A DNA stretch of 64,000 bases, taken from positions 1 through 64,000 of the forward strand of contig NZ_JADOGI010000031.1 in NCBI RefSeq assembly GCF_015645445.1, given 5' to 3'. Shown in pieces: positions 33,237 to 42,362 of the stretch (within the stretch, counting starts at the first letter, position 1; every line of letters begins with the position of its first letter). A program made the position numbers and the translations under genes. Below the pieces are notes generated by a model. It searched no databases, was not told the DNA's origin, and saw only the letters and a program-made list of their open reading frames with translations. The DNA is from Nonomuraea cypriaca. GTDB taxonomy: Bacteria; Actinomycetota; Actinomycetes; Streptosporangiales; Streptosporangiaceae.

Positions 33237-34381
33237 GTGTACTCCCCGGTGGTGAGGTAGACGACGGCGTGGCGGGCGCGGGCTCGCGTCTCCTCCAGGT
33301 CGGCGCCGAGTGCGGTCACGTGGCCGATCTTGCGGCCAGGACGCACCTCCTTGCCGTAGAAGTGCAGCTTGATGCCGGGGTCGTGGGCGAACACGTGCTC
33401 GTAACGCTTGAACAGGTCGGGATCGTCGCCGCCGAGGAGGTTGGCCATGACGACGACGGGGGCGGTCATCTCGGGGGAGCCGAGCGGCAGGTCGAGCACC
33501 GCCCGCAGGTGCTGCTCGAACTGCGACGTCGCCGAGCCCTCGATCGTCCAGTGCCCGCTGTTGTGGGGCCGCATGGCCAGCTCGTTGACCAGCAGCCCAC
33601 CGGCCGTCTGGAACAGCTCCACCGCCAGCATCCCGGTCACGCCCAGCTCGTGGACGATCTGCAGGCCGATGCGCTGGGCCTGCGCGGCGTCCTCCTGGTC
33701 AAGCCCGGGCGCGGGCGCGAGCACCTCGACGCAGACGCCGTCCTGCTGCACGGTCTCCACGACCGGGTAGCTGACGCCCTGTCCGTGCGGTGAGCGGGCC
33801 ACCAGCACCGCCAACTCCCGCTCGAACGGTACGAACGCCTCGGCCATCAACTCCACCCCGGACGCGAACGCCTCCGCTACGTCCTCCGGCGTCCGGCACA
33901 CCCACACCCCGCGACCGTCGTAGCCGCCGCGAACCGTCTTCAGCACCACCGGCCAGCCGTGCTCGGCCGCGAAGGGCGCCACGTCCTCGGGTCCGGCCAC
34001 CCGGGCCCAGGCCGGGCAGGGCACGCCGATCTCGGTCAGCCGCTCGCGCATGACCGCCTTGTCCTGCGCGTGCACCAGCGCGTCCGCGCCGGGGCGGACG
34101 GCGTGGCCGCCCGCGGCCAGTGCCCTGATGTGCTCGGTGGGCACGTGCTCGTGGTCGAACGTGATCGCGTCGCAGCCCTGGGCGAACTCGCGCAGGTCCG
34201 CGAGATCGCGATAGTCCCCGAGGCGCGTGTCGGGGATCACCCGCGCGGCGCTCTCGTCAGGGGCGCCCGCCAGCACCCGTAGCTCGACGCCGAGCGCGAT
34301 GGCGGGCGGCTGCGTCATCCTGGCCAGCTGGCCCGCGCCGATGATGCCAACAACGGGGCCGATGGGATGATAGGAACTCAC
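33233..34381 (-). CDS. purK: 5-(carboxyamino)imidazole ribonucleotide synthase
   Basis: An ATP-grasp enzyme that makes N5-CAIR from AIR, ATP and bicarbonate, handing it to PurE. It opens with [20 protein letters not shown], then shows [28 protein letters not shown], the ATP-grasp [28 protein letters not shown], and [18 protein letters not shown] with the catalytic metal-binding region. The start GTG 34381 gives 382 residues and the usual N-terminus. No strong Shine-Dalgarno is present. A four-copy repeat lies directly upstream. It is coupled to purE by ATGA. Confidence 0.96.
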   Translation of the reverse strand: MSSYHPIGPVVGIIGAGQLARMTQPPAIALGVELRVLAGAPDESAARVIPDTRLGDYRDLADLREFAQGCDAITFDHEHVPTEHIRALAAGGHAVRPGADALVHAQDKAVMRERLTEIGVPCPAWARVAGPEDVAPFAAEHGWPVVLKTVRGGYDGRGVWVCRTPEDVAEAFASGVELMAEAFVPFERELAVLVARSPHGQGVSYPVVETVQQDGVCVEVLAPAPGLDQEDAAQAQRIGLQIVHELGVTGMLAVELFQTAGGLLVNELAMRPHNSGHWTIEGSATSQFEQHLRAVLDLPLGSPEMTAPVVVMANLLGGDDPDLFKRYEHVFAHDPGIKLHFYGKEVRPGRKIGHVTALGADLEETRARARHAVVYLTTGEYT

Positions 34382-34816
34382 GCCAGGTGAGCTTACCGGG
34401 ACGGAACGACTTCCCCGGCGCCGCGGTGGGCTGGGCAGCCGTTTCCCCGCGCCACGTTGGGCTGGGCGGCCGGATTCCCCTACGCCATGGTGGGCTGGGC
34501 AGCCGGATTTCCCTGGTGCCACGGTGGCTGGGCGGCCGTTCCGGGTCGCCTCAAGGGCACGACCGCCCAGCGTTCCGCACCGGGTTCGACATACCGCTTG
34601 GGCGCGATGCCCGGCGACGCGGGCTCGCCCGCGATCTGCACGCAGCGTAATGCCCACCTTCCCGAAATGCCGGGCATAGGGCGATATTCCTAGGGGTTCT
34701 TTGCGCGGTATGTTCTGGAGTCTGACACGGGACCAACATCATGCCCGCTACGCTGGGATCACAGAGCCAGTGCCAGAGCCGGACCGGCTCGACTACGGAA
34801 GGGACCCAGCAGAGAC
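34382..34816. other. Divergent intergenic region of purK and gtrA-like genes
   Basis: These 435 bp separate the leftward purK start from the rightward GtrA-like start. The purK-proximal part is a tandem repeat (listed separately). The rest shows no gene. The CCTAGGGG-like segment near 34690 is AT-richer and could hold the GtrA promoter, but no clear -35/-10 is seen. Confidence 0.5.
34418..34540. repeat. Four-copy ~32-bp imperfect tandem repeat upstream of purK
   Basis: The core GGCTGGGC recurs at 34429, 34460, 34493 and 34526, each embedded in a similar unit (GCCACGGTGG before, RGCCGGATTCCC after). Spacing is 31-34 bp. It occupies the likely purK leader/promoter. Confidence 0.75.
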
Positions 34817-35299
34817 GTGAACTTCACCAAACGCCTCTACCAGCGGTTCGCCTCCCTGGTCCACGAGCTCGCCAAGTTCGGCAGCATCGGAGCAGTCGCG
34901 TTCGTCCTCGACACCGGCGTCTACAACCTGTTCCTGCTGGGGCTGGGGTGGGGGCCGATGACGTCCAAGGTCATCGCGACCACGATCTCGGCCACGTTCG
35001 CCTACGCGGGCAACCGCTTCTGGACGTTCCGGCATCGTGAGCAGAGCGGGCTGGGGCGCGAATATTTCCTGTTCTTCCTGCTCAACGGCATCGCGTTGCT
35101 CTTCGGCGTGCTGGTGATCGGCTTCACCAGCTTGACGCTCGGCCTGGACGACGGCCTCAGCCTCAACATCGCCAACTTCGTCGGCGTGGGGCTCGGCACC
35201 CTGTTCCGCTACTGGTCGTACAAGAAGTGGGTGTTCCTGGAGGCCACCACGCCGATCCCGGTGGAGCTGCCCGAATCCGGGGTCAGGCAGGACCGCTGA
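34817..35299 (+). CDS. GtrA family membrane protein
   Basis: A 160-residue four-helix protein: ELAKFGSIGAVAFVLDTGVYNLFL, then ATTISATFAYAGNRFWTFRHRE, FFLLNGIALLFGVLVIGFT, and NFVGVGLGTLFRYWSYKKWVF. The N-R-x-W-T-F and basic loop are diagnostic of GtrA, proposed to flip or hold lipid-linked sugars (bactoprenol-glucose type) or take part in arabinogalactan-type assembly. GTG start at 34817. The last 17 bp overlap the converging histidine-kinase gene. No partner glycosyltransferase is adjacent. Confidence 0.93.
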   Translation: MNFTKRLYQRFASLVHELAKFGSIGAVAFVLDTGVYNLFLLGLGWGPMTSKVIATTISATFAYAGNRFWTFRHREQSGLGREYFLFFLLNGIALLFGVLVIGFTSLTLGLDDGLSLNIANFVGVGLGTLFRYWSYKKWVFLEATTPIPVELPESGVRQDR

Positions 35300-36560
35300 C
35301 CGCACGCCTGCCCTCGTCGTCCTCCGCCGGGCGCAGGAAGACGGCGAACGTGGCCGGGCGATGCCTGATCAGCTCCAGCCGGCCACCGTCCGCGGCGGCC
35401 AACGCGCGGGCGAGCGTCAGGCCGAGGCCCGTGCCGCCGGCACCGCTGACGTTCCGCTCGAAGATCTTCGGGGCGATCTCGTCGGCGATCCCCGGGCCCT
35501 CGTCGGCCACCTCGATCACCACGTAGCTGTCACCGCAGGTGGTGGTGACGGTGACGGTGCCGCCGCCGTGGCGCAGGGAGTTCTCCAGCAGCGAGGCGAC
35601 CACCTGGCCGACGCCGCCGGTGGTGGCCATCGCCTTGAGCCCGCGCTGGCCTTCGAGCAGCAGCGTACGGCCCGCGTCACGGAAGACCGGCCCCCACTCG
35701 GTCACCTGCTGGATGAGGATCTCGTCGAGCGCGACCGGCTCGGCCTGGGCCTGGCGCTGGCGGCGGGCCGCGGCCAGCAGCTCGTCGATCACGGCGGTGA
35801 GCCGCTCCGCCTGTACGATCGCCGCCTCCCCCTCCTCGCGTACGGTGTCCGGCTCGTCGGCGCCGGCGACGATCTCCTCCAGGCGCATGGTCAGGCCGGT
35901 CAGCGGAGTGCGGAGCTGGTGCGAGGCGTCGGTGGCGAACTCGCGCTCCCTGGTGAGCAGGTCGGAGATGCGGGTGGCGCTGCGGTCGAGCACCTGGGCC
36001 ACCCGGTCGAGTTCCGGGATGCCGTAGCGGTGTTTGCTCGGCCGCGCGTCGCCTGAGCCCAGGCGCTCGGCGATCTTGGCCAGGTCCTGGAGAGGCAGCG
36101 TCAACCGGCGTGACTGCACGACGGCGAGACTCACGGCCACCGCCAGGGCGGCGACGGCCAGGGCCACGATGAGAAGCAGGCGAGCTCGTACATCCTGCTC
36201 GACCTGATCTCGGTCGCGACTTATCCGGACGTAGACGCCGGTGTTGGTCTGGGCATCCTCGGTCATCAGGTGACCGGACGGCGGCGCGGTGCCGACGACG
36301 GTCACCCTGAGAGGGGTTCCGCGTTCCCAGATCTGGATGTACCTGCCCGGGTACTTCTGTTCAAGTTGCTGAGGGTCGAGCGGGGTCTCCTGTACGCGGG
36401 CATACTCGACCTCTCCCACGAGTCGTTTCGCTTCCGCCCCAAGCTCTTGAGCCGCCTCGTCGACGATGAGGCGGCTGACGACGACGCCCAGGGGGACCCC
36501 CAGCAACAGGACCGCGATTACCGCGACGACCAGTGTGGAGGAGAGCAGTCGGCGGCGCAT
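35283..36560 (-). CDS. Two-component sensor histidine kinase
   Basis: A 425-residue membrane kinase: helix at ~8-30, an extracytoplasmic sensor region (~31-125), helix at ~128-148, a HAMP-like linker with RRLTLPLQDLAKIAERLGSG, then HisKA with the phospho-acceptor H214 in DASHQLRTPL. The ATPase domain has the N box LLENSLRHG, G1 DEGPGI and G2 GTGLGL. It is three bases after the response-regulator gene stop on the same strand, so the pair forms one system. The signal is unknown. The short sensor loop suggests an envelope cue. Confidence 0.95.
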   Translation of the reverse strand: MRRRLLSSTLVVAVIAVLLLGVPLGVVVSRLIVDEAAQELGAEAKRLVGEVEYARVQETPLDPQQLEQKYPGRYIQIWERGTPLRVTVVGTAPPSGHLMTEDAQTNTGVYVRISRDRDQVEQDVRARLLLIVALAVAALAVAVSLAVVQSRRLTLPLQDLAKIAERLGSGDARPSKHRYGIPELDRVAQVLDRSATRISDLLTREREFATDASHQLRTPLTGLTMRLEEIVAGADEPDTVREEGEAAIVQAERLTAVIDELLAAARRQRQAQAEPVALDEILIQQVTEWGPVFRDAGRTLLLEGQRGLKAMATTGGVGQVVASLLENSLRHGGGTVTVTTTCGDSYVVIEVADEGPGIADEIAPKIFERNVSGAGGTGLGLTLARALAAADGGRLELIRHRPATFAVFLRPAEDDEGRRAVSGPA

Positions 36561-36563
36561 CTC

Positions 36564-37232
36564 CTACTCTCGTTCGAACCGGAAGCCGACTCCCCGGACG
36601 GTGGTGATGTAACGCGGCTTGGCGGCGTCGTCGCCGAGCTTGCGGCGTAGCCAGGAGATGTGCATGTCGAGAGTCTTGGTCGACCCCCACCAGTTCGTGT
36701 CCCACACCTCCCGCATGATCTGTTCGCGGGTGACGACCTTGCCGGCGTCGCGCACGAGCACGCGCAGCAGGTCGAACTCCTTGGTCGTCAGATGCAGCTC
36801 CTTCTCCCCCATCCAGGCTCGACGGGAGTCGGCGTCGATGCGGACGCCCTGGACGACCGGTGTCTCCGAGGTGCCGCGGCGCAGCAGTGCGCGTACGCGG
36901 GCGAGCAGCTCGGCGAGCCGGAACGGTTTCGTGACGTAGTCGTCGGCGCCGGCGTCGAGTCCGACGACGGTGTCGACCTCGTCGACGCGGGCTGTGAGTA
37001 TGAGAACCGGGGTGCCGTGCCCCTCGGCACGGATCCGGCGGGCTACCTCCAGGCCGTCCATTTCTGGCAGCCCGAGGTCGAGAACAATAAGGTCGATGCC
37101 GCCCGACAAAGCCCTTTCCAAGGCTTGTGGGCCGTCGGGGCTCACCTCGACCTGATAGCCCTCGCGGCGTAGCGCACGCGCGAGTGGCTCGGAAATCGAG
37201 GTGTCATCCTCGGCTAGAAGTACGCAGGTCAT
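36564..37232 (-). CDS. OmpR/PhoB-family response regulator
   Basis: A 222-residue regulator. The receiver domain has acidic pocket E8-D9-D10, phospho-acceptor D52 in LIVLDLGLPEMDG, T80 and K102 in YVTKPF. The DNA-binding domain is a winged helix: LTTKEFDLLRVLV, VVTREQIMREVW, and TLDMHISWLRRKLG with the recognition helix, ending TVRGVGFRF. It is encoded upstream of its kinase, with a three-base gap. A long divergent intergenic region separates it from the GH95 gene, which it may or may not regulate. Confidence 0.96.
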   Translation of the reverse strand: MTCVLLAEDDTSISEPLARALRREGYQVEVSPDGPQALERALSGGIDLIVLDLGLPEMDGLEVARRIRAEGHGTPVLILTARVDEVDTVVGLDAGADDYVTKPFRLAELLARVRALLRRGTSETPVVQGVRIDADSRRAWMGEKELHLTTKEFDLLRVLVRDAGKVVTREQIMREVWDTNWWGSTKTLDMHISWLRRKLGDDAAKPRYITTVRGVGFRFERE

Positions 37233-37568
37233 GAAGCGATCGTAGGACCTTAGGCGATCGTTTCCCGGCCGCAGCGCGCGGTTTGACTCGTAGTTGACTT
37301 ATCCATTGGCCTGGGCAAACTCAGCTAAATATCAATTAGTCAGGATTAAATCGCCACGATTGCCAGATCGAATTTCCGTGATCTTATGAACGCGGCACGG
37401 ATCCCGGGCGCATGGCATCACCTGCTCAAGCCGGAGCGGGCCCCCGGCTCCTCCCTCAGAGTAGCCAGTCGCACATACATCCGAGGTCTTGGGGGGTGTC
37501 AAGGGTTGTTTCGCGGGAGTTCCGGTGATATTTCGTAGGTTCCGACGCCTTATGATCGGAGCACTGCC
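37233..37568. other. Divergent intergenic region of the two-component system and GH95 gene
   Basis: A 336-bp stretch with a local AT-rich block near 37285-37350 (TTGACT, TTGACTTATC, TAAATATCAATTAG), likely promoter DNA for one or both genes. TATGAT at 37551-37556 could be a -10 for the GH95 gene. I see no small gene or recognisable riboswitch. Confidence 0.45.
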
Positions 37569-40500
37569 GTGAAGCCGCACCCCTCGATCAGATCAAGCCT
37601 CGCCGCCTTGTTAGCTTTATCCCTCGTGACCGGCCTACCGGCGTCCCCAGCAGCCGCGCAACCGGCCGGCACACCCGACGACCTGACGCTCTGGTACGAC
37701 AAGCCGGCGACGGACTGGGAGACGCAGGCGCTGCCCATCGGGAACGGCGCGCTCGGCGCGATGGTGTTCGGCGGCACGTCGAGCGAGCAGATCCAGTTCA
37801 ACGAGAAGACGCTGTGGACGGGCGGGCCGGGGTCGCGGCAGGGCTACGACTTCGGCAACTGGACCTCGCCGCGCCCCGGCGCCCTGGACGGGATACGGCA
37901 ACAACTCGACCGCGAAGGGAAGATGGCCCCTGAGCCGGTCGCGGACGAGCTGGGACAGCCGAAGTCCGGCTTCGGGGCATACCAGACCTTCGGCGACCTG
38001 TGGCTGGACATGCCGGACACCGGCGCGGCGAGCGGATACCGGCGGGAGCTGAGCCTGCGCGAGGCCGTGGCGCGGGTCGGGTACACCTCCGGCGGGGTGC
38101 GCTACGCGCGCGAGTACTTCGCCAGCCACCCGGGGAACGTGATCGTCGGGCGGCTCTCGGCCGACCAGGCGGGCAAGGTGTCGTTCACCCTGCGCACCTC
38201 ATCGCCGCGCGACGACCAGCAGGTCAGCGTCGGCGGCGGGCGGCTGACGATTCGCGGGAGACTCGCGGACAACGGGATGACGTTCGAGGCCCAGGTGCAG
38301 GTGATCACGCGCGGCGGCAGCCGGACGGACGGGGCCGGGCGGATCACGGTCACCGGGGCGGACAGCGCGATGTTCGTGATGTCGGCGGGCACCGACTACG
38401 CCGGGGCTTACCCCACGTACCGGGGGGCCGATCCGCACGCCGCCGTCACCGCCGCCGTGGACAAGGCGGCGGCGCGGGACTACGACACGCTCAGGCGGGC
38501 GCACCAGGACGACCACAGGAAGCTGTTCGACCGGGTGAAGCTGGACATCGGGCAGCGGACGCCGGCGATTCCGACGGATCGGCTGCGGGCGGCGTACACG
38601 GGGGGCGGGTCGCCCGATGACCGGGCGCTGGAGGCGCTGTTCTTCGCGTACGGGCGCTACCTCCTGATCGCCTCCTCGCGGGACGGCTCGTTGCCCGCGA
38701 ACCTGCAGGGGGTCTGGAACAACTCCACCAGCCCGCCCTGGTCCGCCGACTACCACGTCAACATCAACCTGCAGATGAACTACTGGCTCGCCGACCAGAC
38801 GAACCTGGCAGAGACGACCCGCCCGTACGACGACTACGTCACGGCCATGGTGGCGCCGGGCGAGCAGACGGCGCGGGAGATGTTCGGGGCGGACGGGTGG
38901 CTCGTGCACAACGAGACGAACCCGTTCGGCTTCACCGGCGTGCACGACTGGGCGACCGCGTTCTGGTTCCCCGAGGCGGCGGCCTGGCTGACCCAGCAGA
39001 TGTACGACCACTACCGGTTCAGCGGCGACACCGGCTACCTGCGGAAGACCGCGTACCCGGTGATGAAGGGCGCCGCGGAGTTCTGGCTGGACACCCTGCA
39101 CACCGACCCTCGGGACGGGAAACTGGTCGTCTCGCCCAGTTACTCGCCCGAGCAGGGCGACTTCTCGGCCGGCGCGTCGATGTCGCAGCAGATCGTCTGG
39201 GACCTGTTCACGAACGTGGCCGAGGCGGCGGACGTGCTGGACGTCGACGCCGGCTTCCGCGCCCGCGTACGCGAGGCCCTGGCCAAGCTGGATCCCGGCT
39301 TGCGGATCGGCTCCTGGGGACAGCTCCAGGAGTGGAAGTCCGACTGGGACGACCCCGCGAACACGCACCGCCACGCCTCCCACCTGTTCGGGCTGCACCC
39401 CGGGCGGCAGATCGTCGCGGGGAGCCCCGAGGGCGAGGCGGCCAAGGTGTCGCTGACCGCGCGCGGGGACGGCGGGACCGGGTGGAGCAAGGCCTGGAAG
39501 ATCAACTTCTGGGCTCGGCTGCTGGACGGCGACCACGCGCACAAGATGCTGAGCGAGCAGCTCAAGTTCTCGACTCTGGAGAACCTCTGGGACACGCATC
39601 CCCCGTTCCAGATCGACGGCAACTTCGGGGCCTCCGCCGGGATCACGGAGATGCTGGTGCAGAGCCAGCACGACGAGATCCACGTGCTGCCGGCCCTCCC
39701 GTCGGCCTGGCCCACGGGGTCGATGACAGGGCTGCGCGCCCGGGGCGACGTGACGGTGGACGTCTCCTGGCGCGACGGCGCCGCCGAGAAGGTGACGCTG
39801 CACGCCGGGCGCACCGGCCCGATCAAGGTGCGGGCCGCGGCGATCGCCGGGCGGTATCGCGTGTACGACGAGCAGGGGCACGAGGTCGGCCCGCACCGCT
39901 CCGGGGACACGTTGAGCTGGAACGCCAGAGGCGGGAAGTCGTACACGATCGTCAACGAGGTCGCGGTGTCGGTCGAGGCGCCCGAGAGCGTGGGCGCTGG
40001 GTCGTCGTTCGAAGTCGAGGTGACGGTCGCGGCTCGGGCGAAGCGGGCGGTGCCGGCGGGCACGCTCACGCTCGGTCTGCCCGAGGGCTGGACCGGGGCG
40101 CCGGCCTCGGTACGGGTACCCGCCGTGACGGCCGGGCGGACGCGTACCGAGAGGTTCACCGTGACCGCGAGACCGGCGGACGGGAGCCGTACGGCGCGGG
40201 TGACGGCGGTGCTGGCGGCGGACTCGTGGCGCTCGGCGGGTTCGGCCACCCTGGGCCTCTCGCCGTGCGCCACGCCGCCTCCTGACAAGGCGCTGGTCGC
40301 CTGGGATCCGACGTCGGGGGCCTCGGTCACCGACTCCTCGGGGAACGGCAGGCACGCCTCCGTCGTCGGCACGCCGGTGTACGACGGCGGCGCGCCCACG
40401 GGCAGCGGGCTGGTGCTGGACGGGACGACGTACCTGTCGACGGCGGGCACGACGCTCGGGTTCCTGCCCGAGGCCACGTTCGCGGCCGAGGTGAAGATCG

Positions 40501-40895
40501 GCGGGAGCGGGTACCGGCGGCTGTTCGACTTCCAGCCCTCCGGGGACCCGGGCACGGACGGGGTCCTCATGGACGTCACGCCGGACCACCGGCTGCGGTT
40601 CATCGGCGCGGGACTGAACGTCACCACGGACGCGACGCTCCCCACCGGCCGCTACGTCAACCTGGTGGTCACCCTGGCCCGGACCGGGGCTGTCACCGTG
40701 TACGTGGACGGCGCCCGCGCCGGCGGCGGCACGGTCTCCGCCGACGGCATCGTGGGCTGCGCCACCCGTCCGCTCCGCTTCGCCGCCGACCAAGGCGGCG
40801 GGCAGCGGCTGACCGGCGCCGTGGATCGGATGGCCGTCTGGTCCCGCGCCCTGTCCCAGTCCGAGGCCGCCTCCTGGCAGACCCTGGCCTTCTGA
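37569..40895 (+). CDS. Secreted glycoside hydrolase family 95 protein (alpha-L-fucosidase-like) with NEW3 and LamG-like domains
   Basis: A 1108-residue exported enzyme. A signal peptide ends near AAAQ (31). The GH95 N-terminal domain starts LTLWYDKPATDWETQALPIGNGALGAMVFGG. The (alpha/alpha)6 barrel includes NLQGVWNNSTSPPWSADYH, INLQMNYW, RHASHLFGLHPGRQI, and IDGNFGASAGITEMLVQS, whose Asn/Asp/Glu residues form the active site. Residues ~795-895 look like a NEW3/CARDB-type beta domain, and ~915-1105 a LamG-like concanavalin domain for glycan binding. GH95 enzymes release alpha-1,2-L-fucose or L-galactose from plant and mucin glycans. The GTG start has GGAG eight bases upstream. Confidence 0.92.
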   Translation: MKPHPSIRSSLAALLALSLVTGLPASPAAAQPAGTPDDLTLWYDKPATDWETQALPIGNGALGAMVFGGTSSEQIQFNEKTLWTGGPGSRQGYDFGNWTSPRPGALDGIRQQLDREGKMAPEPVADELGQPKSGFGAYQTFGDLWLDMPDTGAASGYRRELSLREAVARVGYTSGGVRYAREYFASHPGNVIVGRLSADQAGKVSFTLRTSSPRDDQQVSVGGGRLTIRGRLADNGMTFEAQVQVITRGGSRTDGAGRITVTGADSAMFVMSAGTDYAGAYPTYRGADPHAAVTAAVDKAAARDYDTLRRAHQDDHRKLFDRVKLDIGQRTPAIPTDRLRAAYTGGGSPDDRALEALFFAYGRYLLIASSRDGSLPANLQGVWNNSTSPPWSADYHVNINLQMNYWLADQTNLAETTRPYDDYVTAMVAPGEQTAREMFGADGWLVHNETNPFGFTGVHDWATAFWFPEAAAWLTQQMYDHYRFSGDTGYLRKTAYPVMKGAAEFWLDTLHTDPRDGKLVVSPSYSPEQGDFSAGASMSQQIVWDLFTNVAEAADVLDVDAGFRARVREALAKLDPGLRIGSWGQLQEWKSDWDDPANTHRHASHLFGLHPGRQIVAGSPEGEAAKVSLTARGDGGTGWSKAWKINFWARLLDGDHAHKMLSEQLKFSTLENLWDTHPPFQIDGNFGASAGITEMLVQSQHDEIHVLPALPSAWPTGSMTGLRARGDVTVDVSWRDGAAEKVTLHAGRTGPIKVRAAAIAGRYRVYDEQGHEVGPHRSGDTLSWNARGGKSYTIVNEVAVSVEAPESVGAGSSFEVEVTVAARAKRAVPAGTLTLGLPEGWTGAPASVRVPAVTAGRTRTERFTVTARPADGSRTARVTAVLAADSWRSAGSATLGLSPCATPPPDKALVAWDPTSGASVTDSSGNGRHASVVGTPVYDGGAPTGSGLVLDGTTYLSTAGTTLGFLPEATFAAEVKIGGSGYRRLFDFQPSGDPGTDGVLMDVTPDHRLRFIGAGLNVTTDATLPTGRYVNLVVTLARTGAVTVYVDGARAGGGTVSADGIVGCATRPLRFAADQGGGQRLTGAVDRMAVWSRALSQSEAASWQTLAF

Positions 40896-41209
40896 TCCCG
40901 TGTCCTGACAGGCCTCGGCCGCTCTGAGCGCGCCTCTGGACTGGCCCCAGCCGCTCTGAGCGCGCCTCCTGGACAGGCCCTTGGCCCTCCTGGACAGGCC
41001 CTGGCCTCCTGAGGGGCACCTCCCTGGCAGGCCCTGGCCCTTCTGAGGGCGCCTCCTGGCAGGCCTTGGTCCTCCTTCTGGGCCGCCTCCCGAGGGCGCC
41101 CCTGCGCGACCGCTGTGGCGCCGCCCCGTGGTGCCACAGCGTTGCCTGAACGGGCAGGTCAGGCTACGCTTCGGCGCTGTAACGAAGCTCTTACACGTGA
41201 CGGGAAATC
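40896..41209. repeat. Intergenic region filled with an imperfect tandem repeat
   Basis: Between the GH95 stop and the ArsR-like gene, units of the form GAG-GCGCCTCCTGGACAGGC with CCTGGCC recur about five to six times from 40905 to 41095 at irregular 25-40 bp spacing. The copies are degenerate. The last ~100 bp before 41210 are unique and must hold the ArsR-like promoter. Confidence 0.65.
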
Positions 41210-41548
41210 ATGACGGCATCAGGGCCGACCGGCGACGATCTGGTGGAGATGCTGGCGGCACTGGCCAACCCGCTGCGGCTGCGCATCGTCGCGACGCTGG
41301 CCGGGGGCCGCGACTACGTGAGCCACCTGGCCCGCGAGATCGGCGTGAGCCGCCCGCTGCTGCACATGCACCTGCGGCGGCTCGAAGCCGCCGGCCTGAT
41401 CGCCGGCACCCTCGAACTGTCCGAGGACGGCAAGGCCATGAGGTACTACGAAGTCACCGACTTCAGCCTGCACCTGAACGCGTCGGCCCTGGTCGAGGCG
41501 GCCAGGACCCTCTCCGTGCCGGATCCCGACCCCAAGGAGCCCTCGTGA
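41210..41548 (+). CDS. ArsR-like winged-helix transcriptional regulator
   Basis: A 112-residue winged-helix protein: EMLAALANPLRLRIVATLAGG, then SHLAREIGVSRPLLHMHLRRLEAAGLI as helix-turn-helix, and the wing GKAMRYYEVTDF. No metal-binding Cys pairs are present, so it is unlikely to be a metal sensor. ATG 41210 lies just after GGGAAATC. The stop overlaps the next ATG (TGATG at 41546-41550). Winged-helix regulators paired with a small membrane coiled-coil protein are common in actinomycetes, and the target is not known. Confidence 0.9.
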   Translation: MTASGPTGDDLVEMLAALANPLRLRIVATLAGGRDYVSHLAREIGVSRPLLHMHLRRLEAAGLIAGTLELSEDGKAMRYYEVTDFSLHLNASALVEAARTLSVPDPDPKEPS

Positions 41549-41837
41549 TGACCCCTGCCCTGACCCCGGCCGGGACGACGACCTGGCCGGAGGCGATCGT
41601 CCTCATCGCGGTGCTGGTGGTGGCCGCGTTCCTGATCTCGCTGTTCGTGGTGGGCGTCTTCGACGCCCGCAAGACGAGGATCACCGCCGCCCAGGAGGAG
41701 GACCTGCGCCGGCTCGTGCAACGCTTCGAGCAACTCGCGGAGACCACCCTGGACGCGCAGCAGCGGTGGCCGCCGACCTGGCCGAGCTGCGCTCGCGTAC
41801 GGCGGCCATCGAGCAGATCTTAAGAACGGTCGAATGA
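41548..41837 (+). pseudogene. Small membrane coiled-coil protein, apparent 1-bp frameshift
   Basis: The frame from ATG 41548 encodes one membrane helix (about 13-35) and a charged coiled coil (RITAAQEEDLRRLVQRFEQL), then turns at base ~41766 into an unlikely Trp/Pro/Arg tail (stop 41823). In the next frame the coiled coil continues naturally as V-A-A-D-L-A-E-L-R-S-R-T-A-A-I-E-Q-I-L and stops at 41837. One missing G in CAGCGGTGGCC (expected CGGGTGGCC) explains it: either a true mutation or a sequencing error in a G run. The intact product would be about 96 residues. Function unknown; coupled to the ArsR-like gene. Confidence 0.7.
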
Positions 41838-41848
41838 GGTTGACGCGC

Positions 41849-42337
41849 TCAGTCGTCGTCGACGGACGGCGGTTCGGCGTAACGGGCCAGGTAGAGCTGC
41901 TCGCCGAGGCTGCGGATCAGCGACAGCTCGGTCTCCAGGTAGTCGATGTGCTCTTCCTCGTCCTCCAGGATCTCCTCGAAGATGCGGGCCGAGGTGATGT
42001 CCCCCTTCTCGCGCATGAGTGCGATGCCGGGGCGCAGGCGCTGCAGGACCGACATTTCCACCTCCAGGTCAGCCTTGAGCTGCTCTGGGACGGTCTGGCC
42101 GATGTGCAGCGTGCCGAGGCGCTGGTAGTTGGGCAGACCTTCGAGGAAGAGGATGCGATCGGTCAGGCGCTCGGCGTGGCGCATCTCGTCGATCGACTCG
42201 TCGCGGGTGTGTTCGGCGAGCTTGGTGTATCCCCAGTTCTCCTGCATCTTCGCGTGCAGGAAGTACTGGTTGATGGCGGTGAGCTCGGCGGTCAGCTGCT
42301 CGTTGAGCAACTCGATGATCTGCTTGTCGCCCTGCAT
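41849..42337 (-). CDS. bfr: Bacterioferritin
   Basis: A 162-residue ferritin-like cage subunit that oxidises Fe(II) and stores ferric mineral. All ferroxidase ligands are present: E18, E51, H54, E94, E127 and H130. The heme-ligating Met52 is present too, so it is a heme-binding bacterioferritin. It lies 25 bp downstream of the bacterioferritin-associated ferredoxin gene on the same strand, and two iron boxes lie ahead of that gene. So storage and release proteins form one iron-controlled unit. Confidence 0.97.
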   Translation of the reverse strand: MQGDKQIIELLNEQLTAELTAINQYFLHAKMQENWGYTKLAEHTRDESIDEMRHAERLTDRILFLEGLPNYQRLGTLHIGQTVPEQLKADLEVEMSVLQRLRPGIALMREKGDITSARIFEEILEDEEEHIDYLETELSLIRSLGEQLYLARYAEPPSVDDD

Positions 42338-42362
42338 AGAACGGGCTCCTCGTGCTGTGCGG

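Noticed and set aside
37233-37568. Riboswitch ahead of the GH95 gene
   Set aside because: No recognisable conserved core or terminator/anti-terminator pair was found. AT-rich promoter DNA explains the composition.
40652-41137. 161-codon minus-strand frame across the GH95 gene end
   Set aside because: Low-complexity Gly/Ala/Arg translation of the minisatellite plus antisense of the GH95 C-terminus. No start signal.
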